From Alphaproteobacteria bacterium (GTDB lineage: Bacteria > Pseudomonadota > Alphaproteobacteria > Ferrovibrionales > Ferrovibrionaceae): a stretch of DNA of 64,000 nucleotides. The stretch covers positions 28,271 through 92,270 of the forward strand of contig CANJGB010000013.1 in the NCBI GenBank assembly GCA_947473805.1. Direction: 5' to 3'. Positions within the stretch are counted from its first letter, which is position 1. Each line of letters opens with the position of its first letter. This document shows positions 51,070 to 59,629 of this stretch, in pieces. Made by a program: the position numbers and the translations under genes. Under the pieces are notes generated by a model. The model searched no databases, had not been told where the DNA came from, and saw only the letters and a program-made list of their open reading frames with translations.

Positions 51070-52843
51070 ATGAAACGGCAAACCGTGATTAGCACGGAAC
51101 TCATCAGCGACAATCATAAACACCCGACATGGTCCCTCCGGGCCTTGGCCGGTGTGGATCGTCTCGACCGGCGGCTGGCTGCTGCGGTGTTCGTCCTGCT
51201 GTGTGGGCTCAAGCTGTTTGCCGTGTTGCTGACGCTGGCGGCCACGGACTGGCTCAACGGCCTGCCGCTGCCGGAAGTCATTGTCACCGCGATCCTTGCC
51301 GCCGCGATCGAGACGATGGGCGCCGCCTACCTGCTTCGCTGGCTTGCCCTGCGCCCCCTCGCAAGGCTGTGCCAGTCGGTCAATGCGGCAGCCAAATTGG
51401 CTGCCTTGTCCGAACCGGTGAGTGTCCAGTCCCAGGGCGTGGTCGAGGTCGACGCAATTGCCTGCGGGGTCAACGCGCTGCTGACTCGCATGGCGATGAA
51501 CGTGGCGATGCTGCGCGAGCACGACGCGGCCGAGCGTCAGCGTCTTGCGACCCACGATGACCTTACGGGTCTGCCAAACCGGGCACTGTTCGGGCAGCGC
51601 TTGCGTGAATTCATCCATGCAGAGGCTTCCATCGCACAGCCGGTCGGCATCATGCTGATCGGTCTCGATGGCTTCAAATCCATCAATGCGTCCCTCGGGC
51701 ACCGCATCGGCGACCAGATTTTGCAGGAAGTGGCGCGCCGTATCTCGACCGAGCCGCGCCCGCGTGCCACCCTGTCACGGATCAAGGGTGACGAATTCGC
51801 GGCCTTGTTGCCTGCGCTCGAGGATGCCAACGGTGCGGGAACGGTCGCGCGCCGCTTGCTGACCAAGCTTTCGGAACCGTTCCATGTCTCCGGCAACGAG
51901 ATCATGCTGTCCGCCAGCATCGGCGTGGCATTGGCCCCGATCGACGGCACCGATGCTGATAACCTGCTGGCGCATGCCACGTTTGCGATGGACCGCGCCA
52001 AGCTCGAAGGCGGCAATCGTGTCCGATACTTCAGCGCCGAGCTGAACCAGCAATTGCAACGTCAGCGCATGCTGGAAGGTGGCCTGCGCCGCGCGCCGCG
52101 CGCTGCGCAACCGCGAACTGCGCCTGCACTACCAGCCCAAGTTCGACATGGTGACCCGTCGCCTGGTCGGCGCCGAGGCGCTGATCCGCTGGGAGCATCC
52201 CGACGAGGGCCTGCTGTCGCCGATGGAGTTCATCCCCCTCGCCGAGCGCAGTGGCCTGATCGTGCCGATTGGCGCCTGGGCGCTGAACGAGGCCTGCCGC
52301 CAGGCCCAGACCTGGCGTCGTGCCGGCCTCGACGACTTCCATGTTGCAGTCAACCTGTCGGCTGTGCAGTTCAAGCATGCCGACCTGCTCGAAACCGTGT
52401 CCGAGGCGCTGGACGGCGCGAACCTGCCGGCCGAGGCGCTCGAACTCGAGATCACCGAAAGCATGCTGATCGACCAGGGCGGCGATCCCGGCGGTACGCT
52501 GGCGGCGCTCACGATGCGTGGCGTGCATCTGTCCATCGACGATTTCGGCACGGGTTATTCCAGCCTGTCGTATCTCAAGCGCTTCCCGGTCAACGTCATC
52601 AAGATCGACCGCTCGTTCACCGCCGACCTGGGCGACAAGCAGGACGCGCTCGTCATCGTGCGGGCAATCATCGGCCTTGGGCACAGCCTGGGCCTGCGCG
52701 TCGTCGCCGAGGGCGTCGAAACCCAGGCGCAGCTCGACCTTCTGGCCGCGGAGGGTTGCGACTTTGCACAGGGCTACCTGCTGGGCCGCCCGCTGCCGGT
52801 CACCGACTTCGAGCGGACCTTCGTGCCGGTGACGGCCTTCTGA
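51070..52843 (+). pseudogene. GGDEF-EAL cyclic-di-GMP protein, frameshifted between domains
   Basis: The first frame (51070 to about 52095) encodes a basic tail, two membrane helices (about residues 35-58 and 68-90), a HAMP-like linker and a GGDEF domain. Its active-site motif is KGDEF (RIKGDEFAALLP). The second frame carries a full EAL phosphodiesterase domain: YQPKFD, GAEALIRWEHP, DDFGTGYSSLSYLKRFPVNVIKIDRSF and GYLLGRPLP. The first frame drifts into nonsense after LEGGLRRA and runs to 53070, while the EAL frame begins at once. Removing 7 bases restores one continuous protein of about 590 residues. It may be a pseudogene, a sequencing error, or a slippage switch. Confidence 0.85.
52089..52102 (+). 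repeat. 7-bp tandem duplication causing the GGDEF-EAL frameshift
   Basis: CCGCGCG occurs twice in tandem (52089-52095 and 52096-52102). Dropping one copy gives codons CTG CGC CGC GCG CTG CGC AAC, a smooth GLRRALRNREL join between the two domains. Seven bases shift the frame by one, so the duplication fully explains the break. Confidence 0.85.
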
Positions 52844-52846
52844 CGC

Positions 52847-53404
52847 TCAGCCGCGCGGCTTCGCCGGCGGCGCATCCAGCATGTACTGATACGACAGGTC
52901 GTCGCGCGAGGTCTGGCCGGCAATGCCCTGCGCCAGGTCGGGCCAGTGCGGCAGCCATTTCTGGCCCACCGGATCGACGCGCGTCACGTCACGTACCAGC
53001 TGCCGCTCCGACACCCGCCACACGCCGTCGCGCCGCGACAGTCGTTCCAGAAAGCGTCCGGCGACGATGAAGTCCAGTTCCTGCTCGGGCGTGATGATGC
53101 GGTCATACTGGAACAGGTACCACTCGCTGCTGGCGCGGTCGCCGTCAACGTAGGTCAGCTCGTTGGCGACCATGTGCGACCATGAGCCGGCGAGGTGGCC
53201 CTTCGAGCTTTTCTCGACCATGTCGAAATAGGGCGTCGCCGGGCCGTCGTACCAGGGCTGGTGATGGATGACCGCGTCGTCGTGAAAGGTCGAGCGCATC
53301 AGCTCGATGTCGCGCCGGTCGACCGAGCGGCAATACTTGCAATGCAGTTCGTGGATTTCCTGCTTGTCGAGCAGGACTTCGAGCGTGCGCTGGTTGGCGG
53401 TCAT
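52847..53404 (-). CDS. SnoaL/NTF2-like protein
   Basis: A 185-residue protein with the aromatic-ring-hydroxylase small-subunit/SnoaL pattern: EIHELHCKYCRSVDRRDIELMRSTFHDDAVIHHQPW at the start and FIVAGRFLERLSRRDGVWRVSERQLVRD near the end. The Tyr-Cys-x-x-x-D and D-D-A-V spacing is typical of SnoaL_4-type proteins. Start ATG 53404 overlaps the stop of the upstream gene (ATGA). Function unknown; likely coupled with the 53401 gene. Confidence 0.75.
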   Translation of the reverse strand: MTANQRTLEVLLDKQEIHELHCKYCRSVDRRDIELMRSTFHDDAVIHHQPWYDGPATPYFDMVEKSSKGHLAGSWSHMVANELTYVDGDRASSEWYLFQYDRIITPEQELDFIVAGRFLERLSRRDGVWRVSERQLVRDVTRVDPVGQKWLPHWPDLAQGIAGQTSRDDLSYQYMLDAPPAKPRG

Positions 53405-54138
53405 GGCTGATCCCGGTGCTGGAGCGGTGCAAGGCTGGAGAAGGGGCCGGAAAAGGTGCGGTAGTACAGGCCGCGCGGATGCGGGCTGAGGCCGGTGGCC
53501 CGCCACGCCGGCAGGATTTCCTCGAGCGCCTCATGCGCGACCCGTGGTGGCCGGTCCAGCAGGAACATGTGCAGGCAGCGGCCCAGCCCTTCCTCGCCAT
53601 GCGGTTCGAACTTCAGTGCCGCCAGCCAGCCGGGCACCGTCAGCATGTCGATGTAATGCTGGATGTACCAGGCGCTGGCCTCGGCAATATCCTCAACCCT
53701 TGGGATGAATCCCGTCGCGATCTGGATGCCGACATGCGCGAGGTGCGGCATCGCATCTGCCGACACCGGAATGCCCTGCGCCGCCCAGCTGCCGATCAGC
53801 CGGTACAGGTTCGAGAAAGTGACTTTTTTCTGGCCGAACATACGGCCCTCATGCCTCAAGCGCGCGGCCAGATCGGCGAGCGATTTCTGCGCGGCATCCA
53901 GGTCTTCGTCGCCGATCAGACAGACCAGGGCGTAACGGGCATCGCCGATGGGCGGTGACTCGGGCCGTGCGTGGCGATAGGCCATGATGTCATCGTCCGC
54001 GTGATAGCGGCGCACCGCGGCGAGGCCGGGCAGCGCCGCCATTTCCGGCATCAGGACCAGGTCGCACCAGCGGTCATATTCGTCCCTGGCCGATATCTCC
54101 ACGTCGATGAAAGTGATCACCATGCCGGTTACGCGCAT
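53401..54138 (-). CDS. Uncharacterised protein, possible dimeric alpha/beta barrel (EthD-like)
   Basis: A 245-residue protein that starts VITFIDVEISARDEYDRWCDLVLMPEM, ending its first half with YALVCLIGDEDLDAA, and has a second half with helix-rich PRVEDIAEASAWYIQHYIDM. I do not recognise the family with confidence; the N-terminal half resembles ferredoxin-fold EthD-type proteins. GGAGGAAAGAC precedes the ATG. It is coupled to the SnoaL-like gene at 52847 and is divergent from the class II aldolase gene. Confidence 0.5.
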   Translation of the reverse strand: MRVTGMVITFIDVEISARDEYDRWCDLVLMPEMAALPGLAAVRRYHADDDIMAYRHARPESPPIGDARYALVCLIGDEDLDAAQKSLADLAARLRHEGRMFGQKKVTFSNLYRLIGSWAAQGIPVSADAMPHLAHVGIQIATGFIPRVEDIAEASAWYIQHYIDMLTVPGWLAALKFEPHGEEGLGRCLHMFLLDRPPRVAHEALEEILPAWRATGLSPHPRGLYYRTFSGPFSSLAPLQHRDQP

Positions 54139-54305
54139 GTCTTTCCTCCGGGCCGTCTCAGGCGGCTTTTGTGAAGCCTAGCACCGGCGCTTTCCAGGCA
54201 GCCATGCTGATTCGCCGACATTCCAGCCGGTGGAAAATCGTGCTGGCCCAGGCGGGTCCGGCGGGGCACAATCCCGGCCAACAGGCTGCGCCAGGAGGAA
54301 GGCCG

Positions 54306-55091
54306 ATGAACGTCGTCATTGGTTTGGTCAACAAACCGACCACGAAACCCATCCGCGAACAGGTCTCCGCCGCTGAATGGCAGGCGCGGGTGGATCTTGC
54401 CGCCTGCTATCGCCTCGTCGCCCACTACCGGTGGGATGACCTGATCTTTACCCATCTCTCTATCCGGGTGCCGGGTGAGGATGGACATTTCCTCATCAAT
54501 CCCTACGGCATGATGTTCCACGAGATTACCGCGTCATCGCTGGTCAAGATCGATCTCGACGCCAACATCGTGCTGTCGAACGGCTATGGCGTGAACCGGG
54601 CGGGTTTCACCATTCACAGTGCGGTGCACAGCGCCCGGCACGATGCCATGTGCGTTATGCACCTCCATACTGCCGACGGTGCCGCCGTCTCGGCGCAGCG
54701 CGAGGGCCTGCTTCCGCTCAGCCAGACTTCGATGGTCGTCCTCGCCTCGCTGGCGTATCACGACTACGAGGGTGGTGCGCTGAATCTTGACGAGCGTTCG
54801 CGCATCGTTGCCGACTTTGGCGACAAGACCTCGATGATCCTGCGCAACCACGGCACCATGACCGTGGGCGGCACGGTGGCCGAGGCCTTTACCCGCATGT
54901 GGTTCCTCGAACGCGCCTGCAACATCCAGGTGCGCGCGCTTGCGGGCAACCGCGATGTTGTCGCCGCTTCGCAGGCCGCGCAGGACACCGTGAAGCAGCA
55001 GATCAAGGAAAACGGCGGCATGGCAGCGCAGACGGCCTGGCCGGCGCTCATCCGAATGCTCGATTCCAAGTATCCCGATTTCCGCGATTGA
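54306..55091 (+). CDS. Class II aldolase/adducin-family protein
   Basis: A 261-residue protein of the class II aldolase/adducin fold: RWDDLIFTHLSIRVP, FLINPYGMMFHEITASSLVKIDLD, and the zinc-site HLHTADGAAVSA (His-x-His), with a later catalytic-region ILRNHGTMTVGGTVAEAFTRMW supplying the third His. These enzymes cleave or isomerise sugar phosphates or related acids; the substrate is not clear. AGGAGG lies seven bases before ATG 54306; the open frame from 54171 is unlikely to be used. It is followed by a SnoaL-like gene 14 bases later. Confidence 0.85.
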   Translation: MNVVIGLVNKPTTKPIREQVSAAEWQARVDLAACYRLVAHYRWDDLIFTHLSIRVPGEDGHFLINPYGMMFHEITASSLVKIDLDANIVLSNGYGVNRAGFTIHSAVHSARHDAMCVMHLHTADGAAVSAQREGLLPLSQTSMVVLASLAYHDYEGGALNLDERSRIVADFGDKTSMILRNHGTMTVGGTVAEAFTRMWFLERACNIQVRALAGNRDVVAASQAAQDTVKQQIKENGGMAAQTAWPALIRMLDSKYPDFRD

Positions 55092-55105
55092 TTGGAGATA
55101 GACTC

Positions 55106-55495
55106 GTGACCGATAAGATTGCTGCCGAAGTGATTGCCGCCGACGACGCGCGCCTGAGCGCAATGGTTGCCGACGACATCGCGGCGCTCGACCGCCTGAT
55201 GGGCGAGAATTTCTTCTATACGCACAACAACGGATTCACCGAGGGCAAGAAGCCCTACTTGGACCGCATGCGCGAGGGCAAGGTGCGCTACCTCAACCCG
55301 CGCAAGCACGACATTACGGTCAGCGTCTATGGCAATGCGGCGGTCATGAACGGCCGTATCCAGCTCGACGTCGAAATCCTGGCCGAGAAGCGCAAGATCC
55401 AGATGAACAACCTGTTCATGTCAACCTGGGTGAAGGGCGACAAGGGCTGGACCATTGTCGGCTGGGCCTCGACGCCGATCCCGGCCGGGGCCTGA
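55106..55495 (+). CDS. SnoaL/NTF2-like (DUF4440-type) protein
   Basis: A 129-residue NTF2-fold protein: AADDARLSAMVADDIAALDRLMGENFFYTHNNG and then YGNAAVMNGRIQLDVEI... ending STWVKGDKGWTIVGWAST. GTG start at 55106 after GGAG, 14 bases after the aldolase stop, so the two probably share a message that ends at the hairpin at 55509. Function unknown. Confidence 0.75.
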   Translation: MTDKIAAEVIAADDARLSAMVADDIAALDRLMGENFFYTHNNGFTEGKKPYLDRMREGKVRYLNPRKHDITVSVYGNAAVMNGRIQLDVEILAEKRKIQMNNLFMSTWVKGDKGWTIVGWASTPIPAGA

Positions 55496-55508
55496 TCCCA
55501 CAAAAGCG

Positions 55509-55546
55509 AAGGGCGCCGGCTGGTCGTGCCGGCGCCCTTTTCTTTG
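55509..55546. terminator. Bidirectional Rho-independent terminator
   Basis: AAGGGCGCCGGC pairs with GCCGGCGCCCTT around a short loop and is followed by TTCTTTG. It sits between the convergent SnoaL-like gene and the binding-protein gene at 55555, so it can serve both, better on the plus strand. Confidence 0.88.
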
Positions 55547-55554
55547 TAAGCGCG

Positions 55555-56757
55555 TCAGCAGCCGGCGCGCTTCATCGTGCCGTCGGGGCGGATCGTATCG
55601 GGATTCTCTACCATCGTGATGGTCCCCAGATTCGCCAGGAAGTGTGAACTTGAACTTGCCTTCAGCACGCCGCTGATCGCTTTCACCTTCGGCGCGTTCT
55701 CCTCGATCCAGGCCACCATCTTGCGGCCATCGGTCGAGTTGGTTCCTTCGGCGGCCGCTTTCACGAAGTGCATCGCATCGTACATATAGACTGCGTTGCT
55801 GTACGAGATCTGGTCGTAGCCCTTGGGGTCCTCGGCCTTCAGGCGTGCGAGAAATTTGGAATAGTCGGACTGGCCAAGCGGGTCGCCCGTGCAATAGGTG
55901 AATGCCTTGACCTGCAGCGCCGACGATACGCGCTTCATTATGGCGGGACCTGCGATCTTGGCGATTGGCGCATAGAGGATTCCGAGCGTACTGCTGCCGC
56001 CGATCGGGACGTTCCAGTTGATCTGGTCGATGTTCTTGAGCACGTTCGCCATATCGGGCGCGGAGCTGCCGGTCAGCAGCAGGACGTCAGGATTGCTGCG
56101 CCTTAGCGCCAGCAATTGCGGCGTCATATCGGTGGCGCCGAGATCGAATTGCTCGATTGCCGTAACCTTCATGCCCAGTTTTTCGGCGTAGGGCCGGAAA
56201 GGCTCCGTCATCGTCTTCGAATTGGCGCTGTTGTCTGTCAGGAAGGCGACTGTCTTGGCCTTGCGGACGTCCGCGGCCCAGTGGAGCATGGCGAAGCCCT
56301 GTTCTTCCGGTAGCGGCTGCATGCTGAAAAAGGTCGGGGCGGTCTTTGGAACGAGTTGCCCGGTCGAACCGATGGAGAAATAGAGAACGTTGGCTTCAGC
56401 CATGACCGGCGCCGCGGCGAGCGCGAGACCGCCTGCCTGCGGGCCCAGAACGACATCGACCTTGTCCGAATAGACCAGGCGCTTGGCCATGCCGACCGAC
56501 TGGGTGGCGTCGAATTGGTCGTCAGTCAGGATGAACTGTATCTGCCTGCCCAGGATTCCGCCGGCGGCGTTGAAGTCGCGAATGGCCAGGCGGGTGCCAA
56601 TCTCACTGCTGTAGCCGGCCGCTGCGCCGATGCCGGTCATCGGATAGACCGCGCCGATCTTGAACGGTTCCTTGCTCTGTGCGAACGCCGTGCCCGCCGC
56701 CAAAAAGAAAACGCCGGCAAGCAGGGCTGACCGGCGCAATGTCGTTAATGTTTTCAC
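55555..56757 (-). CDS. Branched-chain amino acid-type ABC substrate-binding protein
   Basis: A 400-residue periplasmic binding protein of the LivJ/LivK (Peripla_BP_6) type with signal peptide cleaved near residue 26 (TAFA). It shares KIGAVYPMTG, GGILGRQIQFI, DDQFDATQSVGMAKRL and GPQAGGLALA with the neighbouring protein at 56865. Both end in a K-R-x-G-C tail and have an internal FTYCT, so a disulfide is possible. GGGAGG lies before its GTG start. No permease or ATPase gene is in the window. Confidence 0.88.
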   Translation of the reverse strand: MKTLTTLRRSALLAGVFFLAAGTAFAQSKEPFKIGAVYPMTGIGAAAGYSSEIGTRLAIRDFNAAGGILGRQIQFILTDDQFDATQSVGMAKRLVYSDKVDVVLGPQAGGLALAAAPVMAEANVLYFSIGSTGQLVPKTAPTFFSMQPLPEEQGFAMLHWAADVRKAKTVAFLTDNSANSKTMTEPFRPYAEKLGMKVTAIEQFDLGATDMTPQLLALRRSNPDVLLLTGSSAPDMANVLKNIDQINWNVPIGGSSTLGILYAPIAKIAGPAIMKRVSSALQVKAFTYCTGDPLGQSDYSKFLARLKAEDPKGYDQISYSNAVYMYDAMHFVKAAAEGTNSTDGRKMVAWIEENAPKVKAISGVLKASSSSHFLANLGTITMVENPDTIRPDGTMKRAGC

Positions 56758-56823
56758 ATTATCCTCCCAAGAACATTTGTTCCGGGAAGGCTAGCACGTG
56801 CTTTCGGAGCCGGCAAATCCGCT

Positions 56824-56854
56824 CCCCGTCCTTCCACACTGTGGAAGGACGGGG
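56824..56854. repeat. Perfect inverted repeat between the two binding-protein genes
   Basis: A 15-base arm (56824-56838) is complementary to 56840-56854 with only one base between, forming a long G/C-rich hairpin. It begins about 10 bases after the stop of the 56865 gene on the minus strand and lies about 65 bases before the next start. No T run follows, so it looks more like a message stabiliser or attenuator than a classic terminator. Confidence 0.8.
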
Positions 56855-56864
56855 CCGGTGGCAA

Positions 56865-58079
56865 TCAGCAGCCCGAACGCTTGGTCATGCCGTCGGCACG
56901 CAGGCTGCCCGGATCCTCGATCACCGTCGCCGTCGTGGCGCTGCCGAGGAAGTGCGTGTCCTTCGTGGCGCGCAGGTCGCCCGTCAGAGACTTGACGGTA
57001 TTGTTTTCCAGCCACGCGGCCATCTTGCGGCCTTCGGTCGAGCCCGCACCATCGGCGGATGCCTTCGCCAGCATGACCGAGTCATAGGTCCAGGCCGCAA
57101 GGCTCTTGGCGATCTGGTCGTTATTGGCCGGATAGGCGGCCTTGATCCGCTCCAGGAACTTCGCATACGGCGAGACGCCGACCGGGTCATTGGTGCAATA
57201 GGTGAAGCTCTTGATCTGCACGGCGCCGGTGGCGTGCTTGATCGCCTCCGGACCTGCCGCCTTCAGCACGGGGCCGTAAAGGGCGGTGAATGTCGCCGAG
57301 TGGACGGTGGCCACGTTCCAGCCGATCTGGTCGATGTTCTTGAGGAACGTCGCCTCGTCAGGCACGGTCGAGGCTTGGAAGGCGATGATGTCCGGGTTCT
57401 GGCGGCGCAGGGCGAACAGCTGCGGCGTCATGTCGGTGCTGGGCTGCTCGTACTGCTCCAGAATGCCCTTCACACCCTTTTCGACCACGTAGGTCTTGAA
57501 CCGTTCAGCCATCGCCTTGCCGTTGCCGCCGCCGTCGCCGAGGAAGGCGATGGTCTTTGCCTTCTTCACATTGATTGCCCAATCGACCATGGCGGCAACC
57601 TGCTCTTCGGCGCTGATCTGCACGCTGAAGAAGGTCGGGCCCTGGGCCACTGTGACGCCCGTGGGGCTGCCGGCGGTGAAATAGGCGATGTTGGCTTCCG
57701 TCATGATGGGCATGACCGCCAGGGCCAGCTGGCCTGCCTGCGGGCCGATAATGATTTCGGCCTTGTCGCTGCTGATCAGGCGCTTGGCCAGCGAGACCGA
57801 TTGGGTCGGGTCAAACTGGTCGTCGTACAGCGTGTAGGTCACCGGGCGGCCCAGGATGCCGCCGGCCTTGTTGACGTCTTCAATAGCCATTTTCAGGCCG
57901 ACTTCGCTGCTGACGCCGGTCGGCGCGCCGAAGCCGGTCATCGGCATGATAACGCCGATCTTGAGCGGTTCCTTGCTCTGCGCTTGGGCCGGCGACAGCG
58001 GCAGGGCAATCGCCAGCGCGGCGAGCGCGGCGGTGGACAGCAGCAGCGCACGGCGCTGCATCGCGGACTTCTTGGTCAT
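56865..58079 (-). CDS. Branched-chain amino acid-type ABC substrate-binding protein
   Basis: A 404-residue LivJ-like periplasmic binding protein with signal peptide to about residue 34 (PAQA). Motifs KIGVIMPMTGFGAPTG, GGILGRPVTYTLYDDQFDPTQS and GPQAGQLALAVMPIMTEAN match the neighbouring 55555 protein closely, so the two are paralogues. Its C-terminus is MTKRSGC. GAGGA lies before ATG 58079; the open frame reaches 58109. It follows the SDR gene by 35 bases, which suggests one message. The ligand is unknown. Confidence 0.88.
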   Translation of the reverse strand: MTKKSAMQRRALLLSTAALAALAIALPLSPAQAQSKEPLKIGVIMPMTGFGAPTGVSSEVGLKMAIEDVNKAGGILGRPVTYTLYDDQFDPTQSVSLAKRLISSDKAEIIIGPQAGQLALAVMPIMTEANIAYFTAGSPTGVTVAQGPTFFSVQISAEEQVAAMVDWAINVKKAKTIAFLGDGGGNGKAMAERFKTYVVEKGVKGILEQYEQPSTDMTPQLFALRRQNPDIIAFQASTVPDEATFLKNIDQIGWNVATVHSATFTALYGPVLKAAGPEAIKHATGAVQIKSFTYCTNDPVGVSPYAKFLERIKAAYPANNDQIAKSLAAWTYDSVMLAKASADGAGSTEGRKMAAWLENNTVKSLTGDLRATKDTHFLGSATTATVIEDPGSLRADGMTKRSGC

Positions 58080-58114
58080 GGCATTCCTCTTTCGGTTTTT
58101 ATGCGGCACGGCTT

Positions 58115-58993
58115 TTACGAAATGACTTCCACCTTGATGGTGGCCGGACCCAGCGGCAGCTGCCGCTTGGCAAGATCTGTGCGGAACAGTTCAGCAATGG
58201 CCTCCATCGTCCATTGGTCACGCTTGACGACCGGATGCAAATTGGCCGGATGTGTGGCGAGGCAGAAATCGTTGCCGGTGATCTTGAGCTGCTGGCCGTT
58301 GACACCCTTGCTCTCGTCCGAGAGCAAGTACTCCACCACGGGCGTATTCGCCTCGGGCGGGACGACCGGGGTGAAATGCGCGCCCATGTTGTGGCTGTTG
58401 CGGTAGGCGTCATTGATCGTGCGCATGCTGGTCGCCGCGTTCGGCAGCAGCGAGTTCACGCGAATGCCGAACTCGGCAAGCTCCGCCGCCCACGAATAGA
58501 CATAGCTGGCAACGGCGCCCTTGGTCGCGGCGTAGGTCGACAAAGTCGGCGAGCCCATCGACGAACCGGACCCGACGCAGACGATGGAACCGCTGCGCTG
58601 CTTGATCATCTGCTTCGCCGCGTGCGAGACGGGGAAAGCGGTGCCGAAGATGTTGACCTCGACCATGCGGCGGATGTCGGATTCCTTGGCTTCGTCGATG
58701 CGGTCGGGTGTGATGACGCCGGCATTGGTCACCAGGCCATCGATCTTGCCGAACGACTTGACGCACTGGTTGATCAACTGCTCGGCGCCCGCCCAGGTGG
58801 CGATGTTCGAATAGTCCGCGACAGCCTCACCGCCGGCGGCCTTGATCTCGGCCACAACAGAATCGGCATGCTTCTGGCTGATGTCGTTAACGACCACCTG
58901 CGCGCCGCGCTTGGCGACATTGCGCGCGGTCGCGGCACCGATACCCTGGCCCGCTCCGGTAATGACGACGGCTTTGCCTGACAAGGCACCCAT
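58115..58993 (-). CDS. Short-chain dehydrogenase/reductase
   Basis: A 292-residue SDR with NAD(P)-binding motif VVITGAGQGIGAATARNVAKRGAQVVVND and NAG in GLVTNAGVITP. The catalytic Ser and Tyr-x-x-x-Lys are in VCVGSGSSMGSPTLSTYAATKGAV. The C-terminal extension beyond about residue 235 is longer than in minimal SDRs. GGGAGG precedes ATG 58993 by six bases. It is first in a probable minus-strand operon with the two binding-protein genes. Substrate unknown. Confidence 0.9.
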   Translation of the reverse strand: MGALSGKAVVITGAGQGIGAATARNVAKRGAQVVVNDISQKHADSVVAEIKAAGGEAVADYSNIATWAGAEQLINQCVKSFGKIDGLVTNAGVITPDRIDEAKESDIRRMVEVNIFGTAFPVSHAAKQMIKQRSGSIVCVGSGSSMGSPTLSTYAATKGAVASYVYSWAAELAEFGIRVNSLLPNAATSMRTINDAYRNSHNMGAHFTPVVPPEANTPVVEYLLSDESKGVNGQQLKITGNDFCLATHPANLHPVVKRDQWTMEAIAELFRTDLAKRQLPLGPATIKVEVIS

Positions 58994-59139
58994 TTTTTCC
59001 TCCCTGACGCGAAACGCCAACAGTGTGGCGCAAAATTGCGGCGCATCTTGGTCCGGCAGCAGAAAAATGTCTCGCAGAAAATAGCCTGTCGCCGGGGCGC
59101 CCGGGTCCGGGCTAATGTCCCTGGACAAGGGAGGAATGA

Positions 59140-59580
59140 ATGAAGGCGTCGCTGGAGATTATCGAGGAAATCAAGCAGTTGAAGTCACGCTACTGCCGCT
59201 GCATCGACACCAAGGATTGGGTCGAACTGGAGAAGACGTACACAACCGATACTCGCATAGACCTGGGCGACGAAAAGGCGTTGCCGGAATTCCAGGGCGC
59301 CATTGTCGGCATTCCGGCGGTGATCAAGTCGATGAGCGACGCCCTGGGCGACGGCTGTTCCATCCACATCTGCTTCCTGCCCGAAATCGAGCTGGTGTCG
59401 CCTGACAGGGCGCGCGGCATCTGGGGGCTCGAATACAGAACGCGACAGCCCAAGGGCTCACCAATCCCCACCTTGCACGGCTTCGCCTTTTCGCATGACG
59501 AGTACGAACGGCACGACGGGCGCTGGCTGATCAAGAGCGTTCGCCTGCAGACGATGTGGAACGACGCGGTTCCGTCCTGA
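59140..59580 (+). CDS. SnoaL/NTF2-like protein
   Basis: A 146-residue protein: IIEEIKQLKSRYCRCIDTKDWVELEKTYTTDTRIDLGD, which has the Y-C-R-x-x-D pattern of the SnoaL_4 family, then YRTRQPKGSPIPTLHGFAFSHDEYERHDGRWLIKSVRLQ. GGGAGGAATGA precedes the ATG. It is divergent from the SDR gene and lies 49 bases upstream of a glutathione transferase gene in the same direction. Function unknown. Confidence 0.8.
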   Translation: MKASLEIIEEIKQLKSRYCRCIDTKDWVELEKTYTTDTRIDLGDEKALPEFQGAIVGIPAVIKSMSDALGDGCSIHICFLPEIELVSPDRARGIWGLEYRTRQPKGSPIPTLHGFAFSHDEYERHDGRWLIKSVRLQTMWNDAVPS

Positions 59581-59629
59581 GGTCCTTGTCCGCCTGGCGG
59601 ACAGGCCTGGCGGTTGGAGGGAGGCGAGG

